DNA from: Costertonia aggregata
Lineage (GTDB): Bacteria; Bacteroidota; Bacteroidia; Flavobacteriales; Flavobacteriaceae
Assembly (NCBI RefSeq): GCF_013402795.1
Contig: NZ_CP058595.1
Span: 2,520,001 to 2,584,000 of the forward strand
Direction of reading: 5' to 3'
Length of the DNA: 64,000 bases
A program made the translations under genes and the position numbers. Under the pieces are notes generated by a model. It ran no database searches, was not told the DNA's origin, and was given only the letters and a program-made list of their open reading frames with translations. The stretch's first letter is position 1, and every line of letters begins with the position of its first letter. Shown in pieces: positions 36,357-45,460 of the stretch.

Positions 36357-37631
36357 TTACAAAAGGTCCAAAACTCTTTCCAAGGCCATGCCTCTAGAGC
36401 CTTTTATCAATATTTTGGATGTAGGTAAATTTGTCTTGGTCATTTCTTTGGAAAGGGATTCGAACGATTTAAACTTTTTAAAATCAGTATTGGTTTTGAA
36501 GAAATTCTCACCAATTAAATATACGGTCGTAAAATTCATCCCCGTAGCTAAATCAGCGATGTTTTGATGTTCTTTTTCTGCCAATCCCCCGAGTTCGAAC
36601 ATATCCCCTAAGAACAAAACCTTTTCTCTCCCATCGATAGCCCTGAAATTTTCCAAAGCGGCCTTCATGCTTGTGGGATTGGCGTTGTATGCGTCCAAGA
36701 TAATTTCATGCCCTTTTTTCCGTAAGAGTTGGGAGCGATTGTTTTGTGGTACGTAGTTTTGAATCGCGTTTTTAATTTCCGTAATGGGGACATTAAAATA
36801 TTTTCCCAGTAAGACGGCAGCGCAACAATTGGTAAAATTGTAACTTCCCACAAGGTTGGAAGTGATGGTTGTACCTTCAACTTTCAAGGTCACAAAGGGG
36901 TTGGCTTCAACAAAATCGATATTGTAATATCCATTATTTTCCCTACTGTAACCAAACTTTTTGACATAAGTGGCTAGTTTCTCTATCTGAATGGGGTCAT
37001 CGGCGTTAAGGAAAATATGCCGATCGTGTTCCATAAGAAAAGTATATAGCTCACTTTTTCCTTTGATGACACCTTCTACACCGCCAAAGCCTTCTAAATG
37101 GGCCTTGCCAAAATTAGTGATGTAACCAAAATCTGGCTGGGCGATAGTACACAAAAATTCAATTTCTTTTTGATGGTTGGCCCCCATTTCGATAATGGCT
37201 ATTTCAGTATCTTTTTTTATGTTTAGCAATGTCAACGGTACTCCAATATGATTATTGAAGTTGCCCGTTGTTGCTGTTGTTCTATACTTTTTTGATAGTA
37301 CTGCAGCTATCAATTCTTTTGTCGTTGTCTTGCCATTGCTTCCTGTGAGTGAAACCACTTTGGCCGAACAAAAATTTCTGTGATAGGTGGCCAGTTCCTG
37401 TAACGTTCGTAAAACATCCTTGACCAAAATCGAAGCGTTGGCCACAGCATGTTCTTCCTCATCAATAATAACGTAGGCAGCTCCTTTTTCAATGGCTTCT
37501 TTTGTGAAGTGATTTCCATTAAAATTATCTCCCTTTAATGCAAAAAAAAGACAGTCTTTGGTTATTTTACGGGTGTCGGTACAAACTATAGGGAATCGTA
37601 GAAAAAGTTGATGTAGTTTTTCAATTGTCAT
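36357..37631 (-). CDS. murF: UDP-N-acetylmuramoyl-tripeptide--D-alanyl-D-alanine ligase
   Basis: The 424-residue Mur ligase attaches D-Ala-D-Ala in cell-wall precursor synthesis. The P-loop is SLTGSNGKTTTKE near residue 96. IIEMGANHQKEIEFL and DAYNANPTSM are typical MurF segments. It stands alone rather than in a dcw cluster, downstream of gldJ on the same strand. Confidence 0.96.
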   Translation of the reverse strand: MTIEKLHQLFLRFPIVCTDTRKITKDCLFFALKGDNFNGNHFTKEAIEKGAAYVIIDEEEHAVANASILVKDVLRTLQELATYHRNFCSAKVVSLTGSNGKTTTKELIAAVLSKKYRTTATTGNFNNHIGVPLTLLNIKKDTEIAIIEMGANHQKEIEFLCTIAQPDFGYITNFGKAHLEGFGGVEGVIKGKSELYTFLMEHDRHIFLNADDPIQIEKLATYVKKFGYSRENNGYYNIDFVEANPFVTLKVEGTTITSNLVGSYNFTNCCAAVLLGKYFNVPITEIKNAIQNYVPQNNRSQLLRKKGHEIILDAYNANPTSMKAALENFRAIDGREKVLFLGDMFELGGLAEKEHQNIADLATGMNFTTVYLIGENFFKTNTDFKKFKSFESLSKEMTKTNLPTSKILIKGSRGMALERVLDLL

Positions 37632-37643
37632 AAATCTAAGATA

Positions 37644-37672
37644 TAAAAAAGCCCTGATGTTGTATCAGGGCT
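37644..37672 (-). terminator. Terminator of gldJ
   Basis: AGCCCTGAT (37650-37658) and ATCAGGGCT (37664-37672) form a 9-bp stem with a 5-nt loop. On the minus strand it runs into a T tract, 30 bp after the gldJ stop. Confidence 0.88.
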
Positions 37673-37703
37673 CATTGATTTTATCAAAATTTTGATAGGA
37701 AAT

Positions 37704-39365
37704 TTATTTGGCTTTTTTGCCTCGTACCGTTTTGTTCTTTGTTTTGGATTTGGACCCGACCCTAGACATGGCACATCTAAAGCCAATATCGTCTGTAGCC
37801 ATATACTGTGGCATATATCTGCGTTGAGCAGGATCTAACCAATAGGCTCTATCTCTCCAAGACCCACCTTTGTAAACTCTTACCTCATCGTTGATCAATG
37901 AAGTTCTATTGTTGGAAGTATCGTATTGACGTATCAAATTCCCCAAAGAATCACGCTCAACTTTATGTTTGGGAGCGTCATACATCGCAGTTTTCATACC
38001 AGTTTCATCTTCTTCGTTGAATCTATCATAGAATCTGGAAGATCCAGGTTCACCGTCTCTGTAACCTCTATTATCACTAGAAGAAAAATTTGTTCTCAAA
38101 TACGTTTCCTCTTCATCTACCGGCACCATTTTAATCTCGCCCGGCAAGTTAAGGGCAACAATTTTTCCGTTTGGTAAGGTATCATAAACGATGGAATCTT
38201 TTAAGATGTTTACCTTTCCATCCTCTCCAATGGCTGTTTTCATGTAAACATTGCCTCTAAAATAGTTAAAGTCGCTTACTTCATCATCCACTATAGGTCT
38301 ATAGACATCAGCGACCCATTCAGATACGTTACCGGCCATGTCATACAGGCCTAGATCGTTTGGCTTATATGATTTAACCTCTGCAGTAATATCTGCACCA
38401 TCATCGGACCATCCAGCGATCCCGCCGTAATCTCCTTTACCTTGCTTGAAGTTGGCCAATTGATCACCTCGCCCGACGCGTTGTCCGTTACGGGTATAAT
38501 CTCCTTCCCATGGGTATTTTTTTCTACCCCTGTAATTGTTGTATTCACGGCTTCCCGCTTGTGCCTGAGCAGCATATTCCCACTCGGCTTCGGTAGGCAA
38601 CCTGTATTCGGGTAAAATAACGCCGCTACTTCTTTTTGCGAAACTGTTGATAGAGTCTTTTTTCTGTTTTCCCTGTAAAGAATCTATTTGTCCATTATAA
38701 ACTGATTCAGGTCTGTTCAAGTAAGTCTCTGTGCTAAAAGTACCTGCAACCTCACCGTTGAGGGCTTGGTATTTTGCATCTTGAGCGAGGTAACCTTCCC
38801 TTTCCAACATAGATTCGTTAACCCTATCGGTACGCCATTCGGCAAATTGGGTCGCCTGTACCCAATTTACACCAACTACCGGATATTCCGCATATGCAGG
38901 GTGTCTCAAATAGTTGTTGGTCATAGTCTCATTGAAACCTAGACGATTTCTCCAAACCAATGTATCGGGCAATGCACCTTTATAGATGTTTGCATATTGT
39001 GGATTTTCGGGTGGATAAACACTTTTTAGATAATCAAGATATTCCAAATACATTACGTTGGTAACCTCGGTTTCGTCCATATAAAAAGACTGTACGTGCT
39101 GCGAGGTAGGTGTATTGTTCCAATCGTGCATTACGTCATCCTGTACTTTTCCTTTCGTAAAAGTACCTCCTTCGATAAATACAAGACCGGGAGCAGTTTC
39201 CTGCTCTTTGAAATCTGAATTGTACTGGAATCCCCCTTCCTTGGCATTTACTTTCCAACCTGTGGCTCTTGATACATTTTTGGAAGAGGAAGAGTTTTTA
39301 CAACTTGTAAAACTTCCCGCTACTACGGCACAAGAGAGTACAACTTTAATAAAATGTTTTTTCAT
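37704..39365 (-). CDS. gldJ: Gliding motility lipoprotein GldJ
   Basis: The 553-residue lipoprotein has a signal peptide with lipobox SFTSC (C22) and a formylglycine-generating-enzyme-like (FGE-sulfatase) fold: GLVFIEGGTFTKG, MDETEVTNVMYLEYLDYL, LPTEAEWEYAAQAQ, GGSWRDRAYWLDP. In Flavobacterium johnsoniae GldJ stabilises GldK and is essential for gliding and type IX secretion. The C-terminus is basic. It is divergent from porV. Confidence 0.96.
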   Translation of the reverse strand: MKKHFIKVVLSCAVVAGSFTSCKNSSSSKNVSRATGWKVNAKEGGFQYNSDFKEQETAPGLVFIEGGTFTKGKVQDDVMHDWNNTPTSQHVQSFYMDETEVTNVMYLEYLDYLKSVYPPENPQYANIYKGALPDTLVWRNRLGFNETMTNNYLRHPAYAEYPVVGVNWVQATQFAEWRTDRVNESMLEREGYLAQDAKYQALNGEVAGTFSTETYLNRPESVYNGQIDSLQGKQKKDSINSFAKRSSGVILPEYRLPTEAEWEYAAQAQAGSREYNNYRGRKKYPWEGDYTRNGQRVGRGDQLANFKQGKGDYGGIAGWSDDGADITAEVKSYKPNDLGLYDMAGNVSEWVADVYRPIVDDEVSDFNYFRGNVYMKTAIGEDGKVNILKDSIVYDTLPNGKIVALNLPGEIKMVPVDEEETYLRTNFSSSDNRGYRDGEPGSSRFYDRFNEEDETGMKTAMYDAPKHKVERDSLGNLIRQYDTSNNRTSLINDEVRVYKGGSWRDRAYWLDPAQRRYMPQYMATDDIGFRCAMSRVGSKSKTKNKTVRGKKAK

Positions 39366-39381
39366 AATTAGGACTTGAGTT

Positions 39382-39389
39382 CAAATATA
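39382..39389 (-). promoter_or_regulatory. Candidate -7 box of gldJ (TATATTTG)
   Basis: A perfect TAnnTTTG on the minus strand, 16 nt before the gldJ ATG. No -33 element was found at the usual spacing. The remainder of the 461-bp gap (39366-39826) is AT-rich and shows no gene or porU remnant. Confidence 0.45.
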
Positions 39390-39826
39390 CGAACCACTAT
39401 TTGTAGGGGGTTCGATTTTGCAATTAAATTGATTTTTATGTCGCTTTTCGGGTTATAAAACGATGAATTCAATAGAATATTTTACATCCAATAAAAATAT
39501 TTATTTCCAATCAGTCTGGATTGGAAAACTATTACGCATACCAATACAAAATCAATAACGTGACAAAACGTATAATAGTATGGAAAAACCGGTATCTTTT
39601 TTCACGCAGAATCAATGGTTTGTCAATATGTTGTAAATAAAGGCTATATTCATTCTTACATTTTACATATTGGTTTGGATAATTTGAGTGTATCATAAAA
39701 ATATCCAATAGTACGCACAAGATATTTTTAAAAAGAACGTTTACATGTCATATAATTGTGTTCAGTAGGAAGCCATGTAAAACAGCTATTCTATTTTTAA
39801 CACTACCTAAATTTTACATTATACCG

Positions 39827-40972
39827 ATGAAAAAACTACTGATTTTGACTTTGCTGGCCTTATTTTGTAAAGTGTCCGCACAAGAAGGCAGGGCGATTAC
39901 GACAGCCGTACCGTTTTTAAACATTGCTGCTGATGCCAGGGCTTCAGGTATGGGCGATATGGGGGTGGCAACCTCTGCCGATGCTTTTTCACAACAATGG
40001 AATCCCGCAAAATTTGCATTTGCCGAAAGAAAAATGGGTATCGGAATCAGTTATACACCTTATTTGGAAAGTATAATTACGGATATCTCATTGTTGAACG
40101 CAACTTTCCACTCCAAAATAAACGAGCAGAGTGCGTTCGCCTTTGGGTTAAGGTATTTTACACTTGGGGAAATAGAATTGCGCCAATTTGCAAATGATCC
40201 GGGAAGTGTGGCTAAACCTAATGAGTTGGCTTTGGATGGGTCATATTCATTAAAGTTGAGCCCAACGTTTTCAATGTCGGTCGGTGGTAGGTTTATCACA
40301 TCCAATTTGCGATTGCCCGAAGATGCCAGCGTAGATTCGCAGGCGGCCAGTACATTTGCCGTAGACGTTTCCGGTTTTTACAGGTCTCGTGAAATAGCCT
40401 ATAACAATTTTGATGGTAGATGGCGTGCCGGTTTCAATATTTCCAACTTAGGAGGAAAACTCCAATATGATGATGGCGGTCAAGAAAATTTTTTACCGAC
40501 AAATTTAAGGCTTGGCGGGGGATTTGATTTTATTCTCGACCAAGATAACGTAATAGGCATAACAACTGAGTTTAACAAACTTTTAGTGCCTACACCAAGA
40601 GATTTTAATGGCGATGGTAATGTTAATGGGCTCGATAACGCAGAGTACCAGTCCATTGGTTTTTTAAATGGTGTCTTTGAATCTTTTGGTGATGCCCCAG
40701 ACGGTGCCAGCGAAGAATTAAAGGAAATCACTTGGGCCTTGGGTGCCGAGTATGTTTATCAAGATGCTTTTATGTTTCGTACCGGGTATTTCAACGAAAG
40801 TGAGGAAAAAGGTTCTAGAAAATATTTTACATTGGGCGCAGGTTTTAAATTTAAAGCCGCCCAAATAGATCTTTCCTATTTGTTCTCTACGTCTCAAGTG
40901 CGTAACCCATTGGAAAATACTCTTAGATTTTCACTTACTTTTAGCTTGGGCGAAGAGTTTTACAACGACTAG
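39827..40972 (+). CDS. porV: Type IX secretion outer-membrane protein PorV
   Basis: From the ATG at 39827 (MKKLLILTLLALFCKVSAQ signal peptide) the 381-residue product is a 14-strand barrel of the PorV/LptO family. Hallmarks are TAVPFLNIAADARASGMGDMGVATSADAFS in two parts near the N-terminus and a C-terminal strand ending FSLTFSLGEEFYND. PorV shuttles secreted cargo to the attachment complex with the signal peptidase PorU. An upstream in-frame ATG at 39758 would destroy the signal peptide and is rejected. porU is not adjacent. Confidence 0.93.
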   Translation: MKKLLILTLLALFCKVSAQEGRAITTAVPFLNIAADARASGMGDMGVATSADAFSQQWNPAKFAFAERKMGIGISYTPYLESIITDISLLNATFHSKINEQSAFAFGLRYFTLGEIELRQFANDPGSVAKPNELALDGSYSLKLSPTFSMSVGGRFITSNLRLPEDASVDSQAASTFAVDVSGFYRSREIAYNNFDGRWRAGFNISNLGGKLQYDDGGQENFLPTNLRLGGGFDFILDQDNVIGITTEFNKLLVPTPRDFNGDGNVNGLDNAEYQSIGFLNGVFESFGDAPDGASEELKEITWALGAEYVYQDAFMFRTGYFNESEEKGSRKYFTLGAGFKFKAAQIDLSYLFSTSQVRNPLENTLRFSLTFSLGEEFYND

Positions 40973-40996
40973 AACAACTTACGTATTATTTATATC

Positions 40997-41022
40997 AAAA
41001 CCCGCTATTGGCGGGTTTTTGT
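40997..41022 (+). terminator. Terminator of porV
   Basis: AAAACCCGC (40997-41005) pairs with GCGGGTTTT (41011-41019), loop TATTG, followed by T residues. Confidence 0.85.
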
Positions 41023-41057
41023 TATTTTTAGGGAATGCCAAATCAAATTCACTTTTC

Positions 41058-41543
41058 ATGCACAAGCGAAAAATAACTTTTGAACTTTCGGTATTTGAAT
41101 CTTTAAAAGAACTCTCTACCGAAAGTCGTGAGCTCATGAAGGTTGCCGTAAAAGCAAGACACAATGCATATGCCCCATATTCTAATTTTCAGGTTGGTGC
41201 GGCCGTTCTTTTGGAAAATGGCAAAATTGTGATTGGGAACAATCAAGAAAATGCATCCTACCCTTCCGGGTTGTGTGCCGAGCGTGTCGCCATTTTTCAA
41301 GCAGGGGCCCTTTACCCGAGTGTAAATATCAAGGCAATAGCCATTACGGCGACTTCAAAGCACCATGTTGTGGAGAATCCCGCTGCTCCTTGCGGTAATT
41401 GTAGACAATCCATCGCTGAATACGAACAAAAACAAAATGAACCGATTTCGATTTTTTTAATGGGCGAGAAGGGAGAGATTGTCAAATGTGATTCCATAGC
41501 CGATATACTTCCGTTGGCCTTTGATAATTCCTTTTTAAAGTAA
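41058..41543 (+). CDS. cdd: Cytidine deaminase
   Basis: The 161-residue zinc enzyme deaminates cytidine and deoxycytidine. The zinc and catalytic motifs are SGLCAERVAI (C-A-E) and AAPCGNCRQSI (PCxxC). I chose the ATG at 41058 (MHKRKITFEL). A TTG at 41019 keeps the frame open but lies in the porV terminator. The position between porV and pdhA is familiar in Flavobacteriaceae. Confidence 0.94.
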   Translation: MHKRKITFELSVFESLKELSTESRELMKVAVKARHNAYAPYSNFQVGAAVLLENGKIVIGNNQENASYPSGLCAERVAIFQAGALYPSVNIKAIAITATSKHHVVENPAAPCGNCRQSIAEYEQKQNEPISIFLMGEKGEIVKCDSIADILPLAFDNSFLK

Positions 41544-41624
41544 CCTGTATTTTATAGATAATGTAAAGCTGTAAAACGCTTCAAAGCTTTTTTGCCAATT
41601 TTTTTTCCCTATGGATTTAATGTG

Positions 41625-41632
41625 TATTTTTG
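41625..41632 (+). promoter_or_regulatory. Candidate -7 box of pdhA-pdhC (TATTTTTG)
   Basis: It matches TAnnTTTG 42 nt before the pdhA ATG. A small hairpin TTCCG/CGGAA follows in the leader. No -33 element at standard spacing. Confidence 0.45.
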
Positions 41633-41674
41633 TTTTCCGCTTTTCGGAAATTCTACAAAAAATACAAGAATTAA

Positions 41675-42670
41675 ATGAAAAAAATAACCAAAGAAGTTTA
41701 TCTAAAATGGTATGAGGACATGTTGTTCTGGAGAAAATTCGAGGATAAACTTGCCGCTGTATATATTCAACAAAAAGTTAGGGGATTCCTGCATTTGTAT
41801 AACGGTCAGGAAGCTGTTTTGGCAGGAGCTTTACATGCCATGGATTTGACCAAGGACCGTATGATTACGGCATACCGAAACCATGTGCAACCCATAGGGA
41901 TGGGGGTCGACCCCAAAAAAGTAATGGCCGAGCTATATGGCAAGGTTACAGGTACTTCAATGGGTATGGGCGGTTCTATGCATATTTTCTCAAAAGAGCA
42001 TAGGTTTCACGGCGGTCATGGTATCGTAGGTGGTCAAATTCCTTTGGGTGCCGGTATGGCCTTTGGCGATAAATATTTTGGAAGGGATAACGTAACTCTA
42101 TGTTATATGGGTGATGGTGCTGTACGTCAAGGTGCTTTTCATGAGGCGTTGAATTTAGCGATGCTGTGGCAATTACCCGTGGTATTCATTTGTGAAAACA
42201 ATGGGTACGCTATGGGAACCTCGGTAGCCAGAACGTCGCACTCTACCGAAATATGGAAATTGGGCTTGGGATATGAAATGCCCTGTGGCCCGGTCGATGG
42301 GATGGATCCCGTTATCGTGGCAGAAGAAATGAGCAAGGCCATTGAGCGTGCCCGTAGTGGTGGCGGTCCTACTTTTTTAGAAATGAAGACATATAGGTAT
42401 AGGGGACACTCCATGTCCGATGCTCAACATTATAGAACCAAGGAAGAAGTAGAGGAATACAAAAAAATAGACCCTATTACCCAAGTTTTGGATGTTATCA
42501 AAGAAAATGGATACGCTACCGAGGAAGAAATCAAAGCGATAGATAAAAGGGTAAAGGAAAAAGTTACGGAGTGTGAGAAGTTCGCCGATGAGTCGGATTA
42601 TCCGCCTGTGAACCAACTATACGATATGGTCTACGAGCAAGAAGATTTTCCATTTGTACAACATAAATAA
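41675..42670 (+). CDS. pdhA: Pyruvate dehydrogenase E1 alpha subunit
   Basis: The 331-residue thiamine-diphosphate enzyme subunit has the TPP motif GDGAVRQGAFHEALNLAMLW...ICENN (near 145-175) and the phosphorylation-loop-like YRYRGHSMSD. It oxidatively decarboxylates pyruvate together with E1 beta, which is not encoded in this window. pdhC follows after 9 bp. Confidence 0.95.
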   Translation: MKKITKEVYLKWYEDMLFWRKFEDKLAAVYIQQKVRGFLHLYNGQEAVLAGALHAMDLTKDRMITAYRNHVQPIGMGVDPKKVMAELYGKVTGTSMGMGGSMHIFSKEHRFHGGHGIVGGQIPLGAGMAFGDKYFGRDNVTLCYMGDGAVRQGAFHEALNLAMLWQLPVVFICENNGYAMGTSVARTSHSTEIWKLGLGYEMPCGPVDGMDPVIVAEEMSKAIERARSGGGPTFLEMKTYRYRGHSMSDAQHYRTKEEVEEYKKIDPITQVLDVIKENGYATEEEIKAIDKRVKEKVTECEKFADESDYPPVNQLYDMVYEQEDFPFVQHK

Positions 42671-42679
42671 TCAGGTAAA

Positions 42680-44323
42680 ATGGCAGAAGTGATAAATATG
42701 CCCAGACTTAGCGATACCATGGAAGAAGGTACCGTTGCTAAATGGTTAAAGCAAGTAGGGGACAAAGTTGAGGAAGGCGATATTTTGGCGGAAATCGAGA
42801 CCGATAAAGCTACAATGGAATTCGAGTCATTTTATGAAGGGACTCTCTTGCATATCGGAATAGCAGAAGGTGACGGTGCCCCGGTAGATTCCCTTTTGGC
42901 GATAGTCGGGGAAGAAGGTGAAGATATATCCGGTTTGTTGAACGGTAGTGATGCTCCTGCCAAAGCCGATGATGAACCGGCAGGGGAATCTGAAGTAAAT
43001 ACCGATGATACACCGGCATCAAATTCTGATGCTGCTACCGAAATTCCCGAAGGCGTTGAGATAATAAAGATGCCAAGGTTGAGCGATACCATGGAAGAAG
43101 GTACCGTTGCTACTTGGTTAAAAAAAGTTGGTGACACAGTTGAGGAAGGCGATATTTTGGCGGAAATCGAGACCGATAAAGCAACGATGGAATTTGAATC
43201 CTTTTATTCGGGTACCCTATTGCATATAGGAATTCAAGAAGGGGAATCTTCCCCTGTTGATGCCGTTCTTGCCGTAATAGGACCAGAAGGCACCGATGTA
43301 GATGCCGTTCTAAACGCAAAACCTTCTGAAAAAAAATCGGAAAGCACAACTTCAGATACCAAAAAGGAGACGCACACTAAAGAACAGTCTAAAGCGGATA
43401 CCGATAACAATACTAAGGCTACAAATGATGGCCAACGTGTCTTTGCATCGCCTTTGGCCAAAAAAATAGCATCTGATAAAGGGATTGATCTTTCTGATGT
43501 CAAAGGTTCTGGAGACAACGGTAGAATTGTAAAAAAAGATATTGAAAATTATCAACCTTCTGAATCCAAGACACCTGAAACCGTATCCAAGGTCGAGCCA
43601 AAAGGTTCAGCCGCTGCACCGATCAATTTACCGGTAGGTGAAGAAGGTTCGGAAGAGGTCAAGAATTCAAACATGCGAAAGGCCATTGCCAAAGCATTGG
43701 GCAATTCTAAATTTACGGCACCGCATTTTTATCTGACCATTGAGGTAGATATGGATAATGCCAAAGCTTCAAGAGCCCAGATCAATGATTTACCAGATAC
43801 AAAGGTGTCCTTTAATGATATGGTTCTCAAGGCATGTGCGATGGCCTTGAGAAAACACCCGCAGGTAAATACCAGTTGGAATGGCGATACCACCAGATAT
43901 AATAAACACATTCACATGGGTGTTGCAGTTGCCGTGGATGAAGGTTTGGTTGTGCCGGTCGTTAAGTTTGCCGATCAGTTGGGCCTTACACAAATAGGGG
44001 CAGCCGTTAAAGATTTGGCAGGAAAAGCCAGAAACAAGAAAATCGCACCCTCAGAAATGGAAGGTAGCACTTTTACGGTTTCAAATTTGGGGATGTTCGG
44101 GATTTTGGAATTTACCTCAATCATAAATCAACCGAATTCCGCAATTTTATCCGTAGGTGCCATTGTAGAAAAACCAGTCGTTAAAAACGGTGAGATCGTA
44201 GTGGGCAGTACAATGAAACTTACATTGGCTTGTGATCATAGAACAGTGGATGGTGCCGTAGGGGCACAGTTTTTACAAACCCTCAGGTATTTTGTGGAAA
44301 ATCCGGTAACCATGTTGGCCTAA
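42680..44323 (+). CDS. pdhC: Pyruvate dehydrogenase E2, dihydrolipoamide acetyltransferase, two lipoyl domains
   Basis: The 547-residue E2 has two lipoyl domains (about 1-80 and 125-205, lipoylated lysines K43 and K167 in ETDKATMEFE). Acidic and Ala/Pro linkers, a peripheral-subunit-binding domain (about 252-292, VFASPLAKKIASDKG) and the catalytic domain (about 325-547) follow, the last with CDHRTVDGA. Parts of the two lipoyl coding regions are identical in DNA sequence, which points to a recent duplication or gene conversion. Confidence 0.96.
   Translation: MAEVINMPRLSDTMEEGTVAKWLKQVGDKVEEGDILAEIETDKATMEFESFYEGTLLHIGIAEGDGAPVDSLLAIVGEEGEDISGLLNGSDAPAKADDEPAGESEVNTDDTPASNSDAATEIPEGVEIIKMPRLSDTMEEGTVATWLKKVGDTVEEGDILAEIETDKATMEFESFYSGTLLHIGIQEGESSPVDAVLAVIGPEGTDVDAVLNAKPSEKKSESTTSDTKKETHTKEQSKADTDNNTKATNDGQRVFASPLAKKIASDKGIDLSDVKGSGDNGRIVKKDIENYQPSESKTPETVSKVEPKGSAAAPINLPVGEEGSEEVKNSNMRKAIAKALGNSKFTAPHFYLTIEVDMDNAKASRAQINDLPDTKVSFNDMVLKACAMALRKHPQVNTSWNGDTTRYNKHIHMGVAVAVDEGLVVPVVKFADQLGLTQIGAAVKDLAGKARNKKIAPSEMEGSTFTVSNLGMFGILEFTSIINQPNSAILSVGAIVEKPVVKNGEIVVGSTMKLTLACDHRTVDGAVGAQFLQTLRYFVENPVTMLA
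42710..42810 (+). repeat. Lipoyl-domain repeat, copy 1
   Basis: Includes two runs, 42710-42740 (31 nt) and 42767-42810 (44 nt), that are identical to 43082-43112 and 43139-43182. The offset is 372 bp (124 codons). Confidence 0.9.
43082..43182 (+). repeat. Lipoyl-domain repeat, copy 2
   Basis: Second copy of the lipoyl-coding repeat; synonymous sites match through the long identical runs, although flanking linkers differ. Confidence 0.9.
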
Positions 44324-44373
44324 TATCATTTACCAATTTTGCGAAAGCGTCATATGAAAATGAATATACTGCA

Positions 44374-44405
44374 AAAAGCATCCTTTATCGGGATGCTTTT
44401 TTTAT
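44374..44405 (+). terminator. Terminator of pdhA-pdhC
   Basis: AAAAGCATCC (44374-44383) pairs with GGATGCTTTT (44391-44400) around a 7-nt loop, followed by a T tract. Confidence 0.88.
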
Positions 44406-44431
44406 CTTTAAATCCGATAAATAAGCTATAG

Positions 44432-45460
44432 ATGAAAATCAGTATAGGTATACTTTCTTTTGCACTTTTAATAAGTTGCGCTACAAAAAAAGCAGATCAG
44501 TCCACTTTAATCAATCCAAAGAATAATCCCGAAGGTGTCAAGGGTAGTATTGTTGAAGGAATTGATATACAGAACAATAGTTCAGTTATCGATAAATTCT
44601 CAGATGCCGATAAAATTGAAAAAATCATGATTTTTCTGGCTTCGGACGAGCTGCAAGGCAGGGATTCCGGTAGTGAGGGCATAGCCAAAGCTGCTGATTT
44701 CATTGAAGGTATATTCGAGTCCAATCATGTTGTCCCATATTTTTCCTCTTTTAAAGATACCTTATCGAATTTTGATAAAACCGCATATAATGTTGTTGGA
44801 TTTGTTGAAGGAAACGATAAAAATCTAAAAAATGAGTTTATCGTAATCGGAGCGCATTACGATCATATTGGTATTTTGAATCCGGAGGGTGGGGATCAAA
44901 TTGCGAACGGTGCCAATGATAATGCTTCTGGTACAACCACGGTATTGGAATTGGCCCGATACTTTGGAAATTCAAAAACCAATAAACGAAGCCTTATTTT
45001 TGCATTATTTAGTGCGGAGGAAAAAGGCTTGTTGGGTTCCAAACATCTAGCAAATAAGTTAAAGGAAAGAGAATTGAGCCTGTATGCCATGTTGAATTTT
45101 GAAATGGTAGGTGTGCCGTTGGCGGATAAGGATTATTTAATGTACGTGACCGGTTACGAAGCATCTAACTTGGCAAAAATCAGTAATACATATATCAATG
45201 AAAAACTGATCGGATTTTTACCTACGGCCAAGAAATTCAATCTTTTTCAACGTTCGGACAATTATCCATTTCATCTAGAGTTTAACGTACCATCGCAGAC
45301 TTTTTGCACATTTGATTTCACCAATTTTGACCATTATCACAAAGTGAGTGATGAAAACGAACTAATGGATTTTGAGCACATGGCCGAGGTAGTCAATAAG
45401 ATGATTCCGGTTTTGGAAGGGATTTCCAATACTGCGACCCAAGAAATAAAATACAACTAA
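44432..45460 (+). CDS. M28 family metallopeptidase, lipoprotein
   Basis: The 342-residue protein has a lipoprotein signal (ALLISC, C16) and a zinc aminopeptidase fold of the M28 type. Metal ligands are visible in GAHYDHIG, GANDNASGTTTVLE, FSAEEKGLLGS and the C-terminal FDHYHKVSDE. It probably trims peptides in the periplasm or on the outer membrane. Its TAA overlaps the ATG of the following SDR gene by one base. Confidence 0.92.
   Translation: MKISIGILSFALLISCATKKADQSTLINPKNNPEGVKGSIVEGIDIQNNSSVIDKFSDADKIEKIMIFLASDELQGRDSGSEGIAKAADFIEGIFESNHVVPYFSSFKDTLSNFDKTAYNVVGFVEGNDKNLKNEFIVIGAHYDHIGILNPEGGDQIANGANDNASGTTTVLELARYFGNSKTNKRSLIFALFSAEEKGLLGSKHLANKLKERELSLYAMLNFEMVGVPLADKDYLMYVTGYEASNLAKISNTYINEKLIGFLPTAKKFNLFQRSDNYPFHLEFNVPSQTFCTFDFTNFDHYHKVSDENELMDFEHMAEVVNKMIPVLEGISNTATQEIKYN

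Noticed and set aside
39532-39720. 62-residue minus-strand frame between gldJ and porV as a gene
   Set aside because: Composition is like intergenic AT-rich DNA and no protein-like pattern or promoter is visible.
39758-39826. Upstream ATG for porV
   Set aside because: It would place about 23 residues before a clear signal peptide that starts at the ATG at 39827.
41675-44323. Absence of the E1 beta gene between pdhA and pdhC as a deletion
   Set aside because: The gap between the genes is only 9 bp with normal start and stop signals, so separate location of pdhB is the simpler reading.
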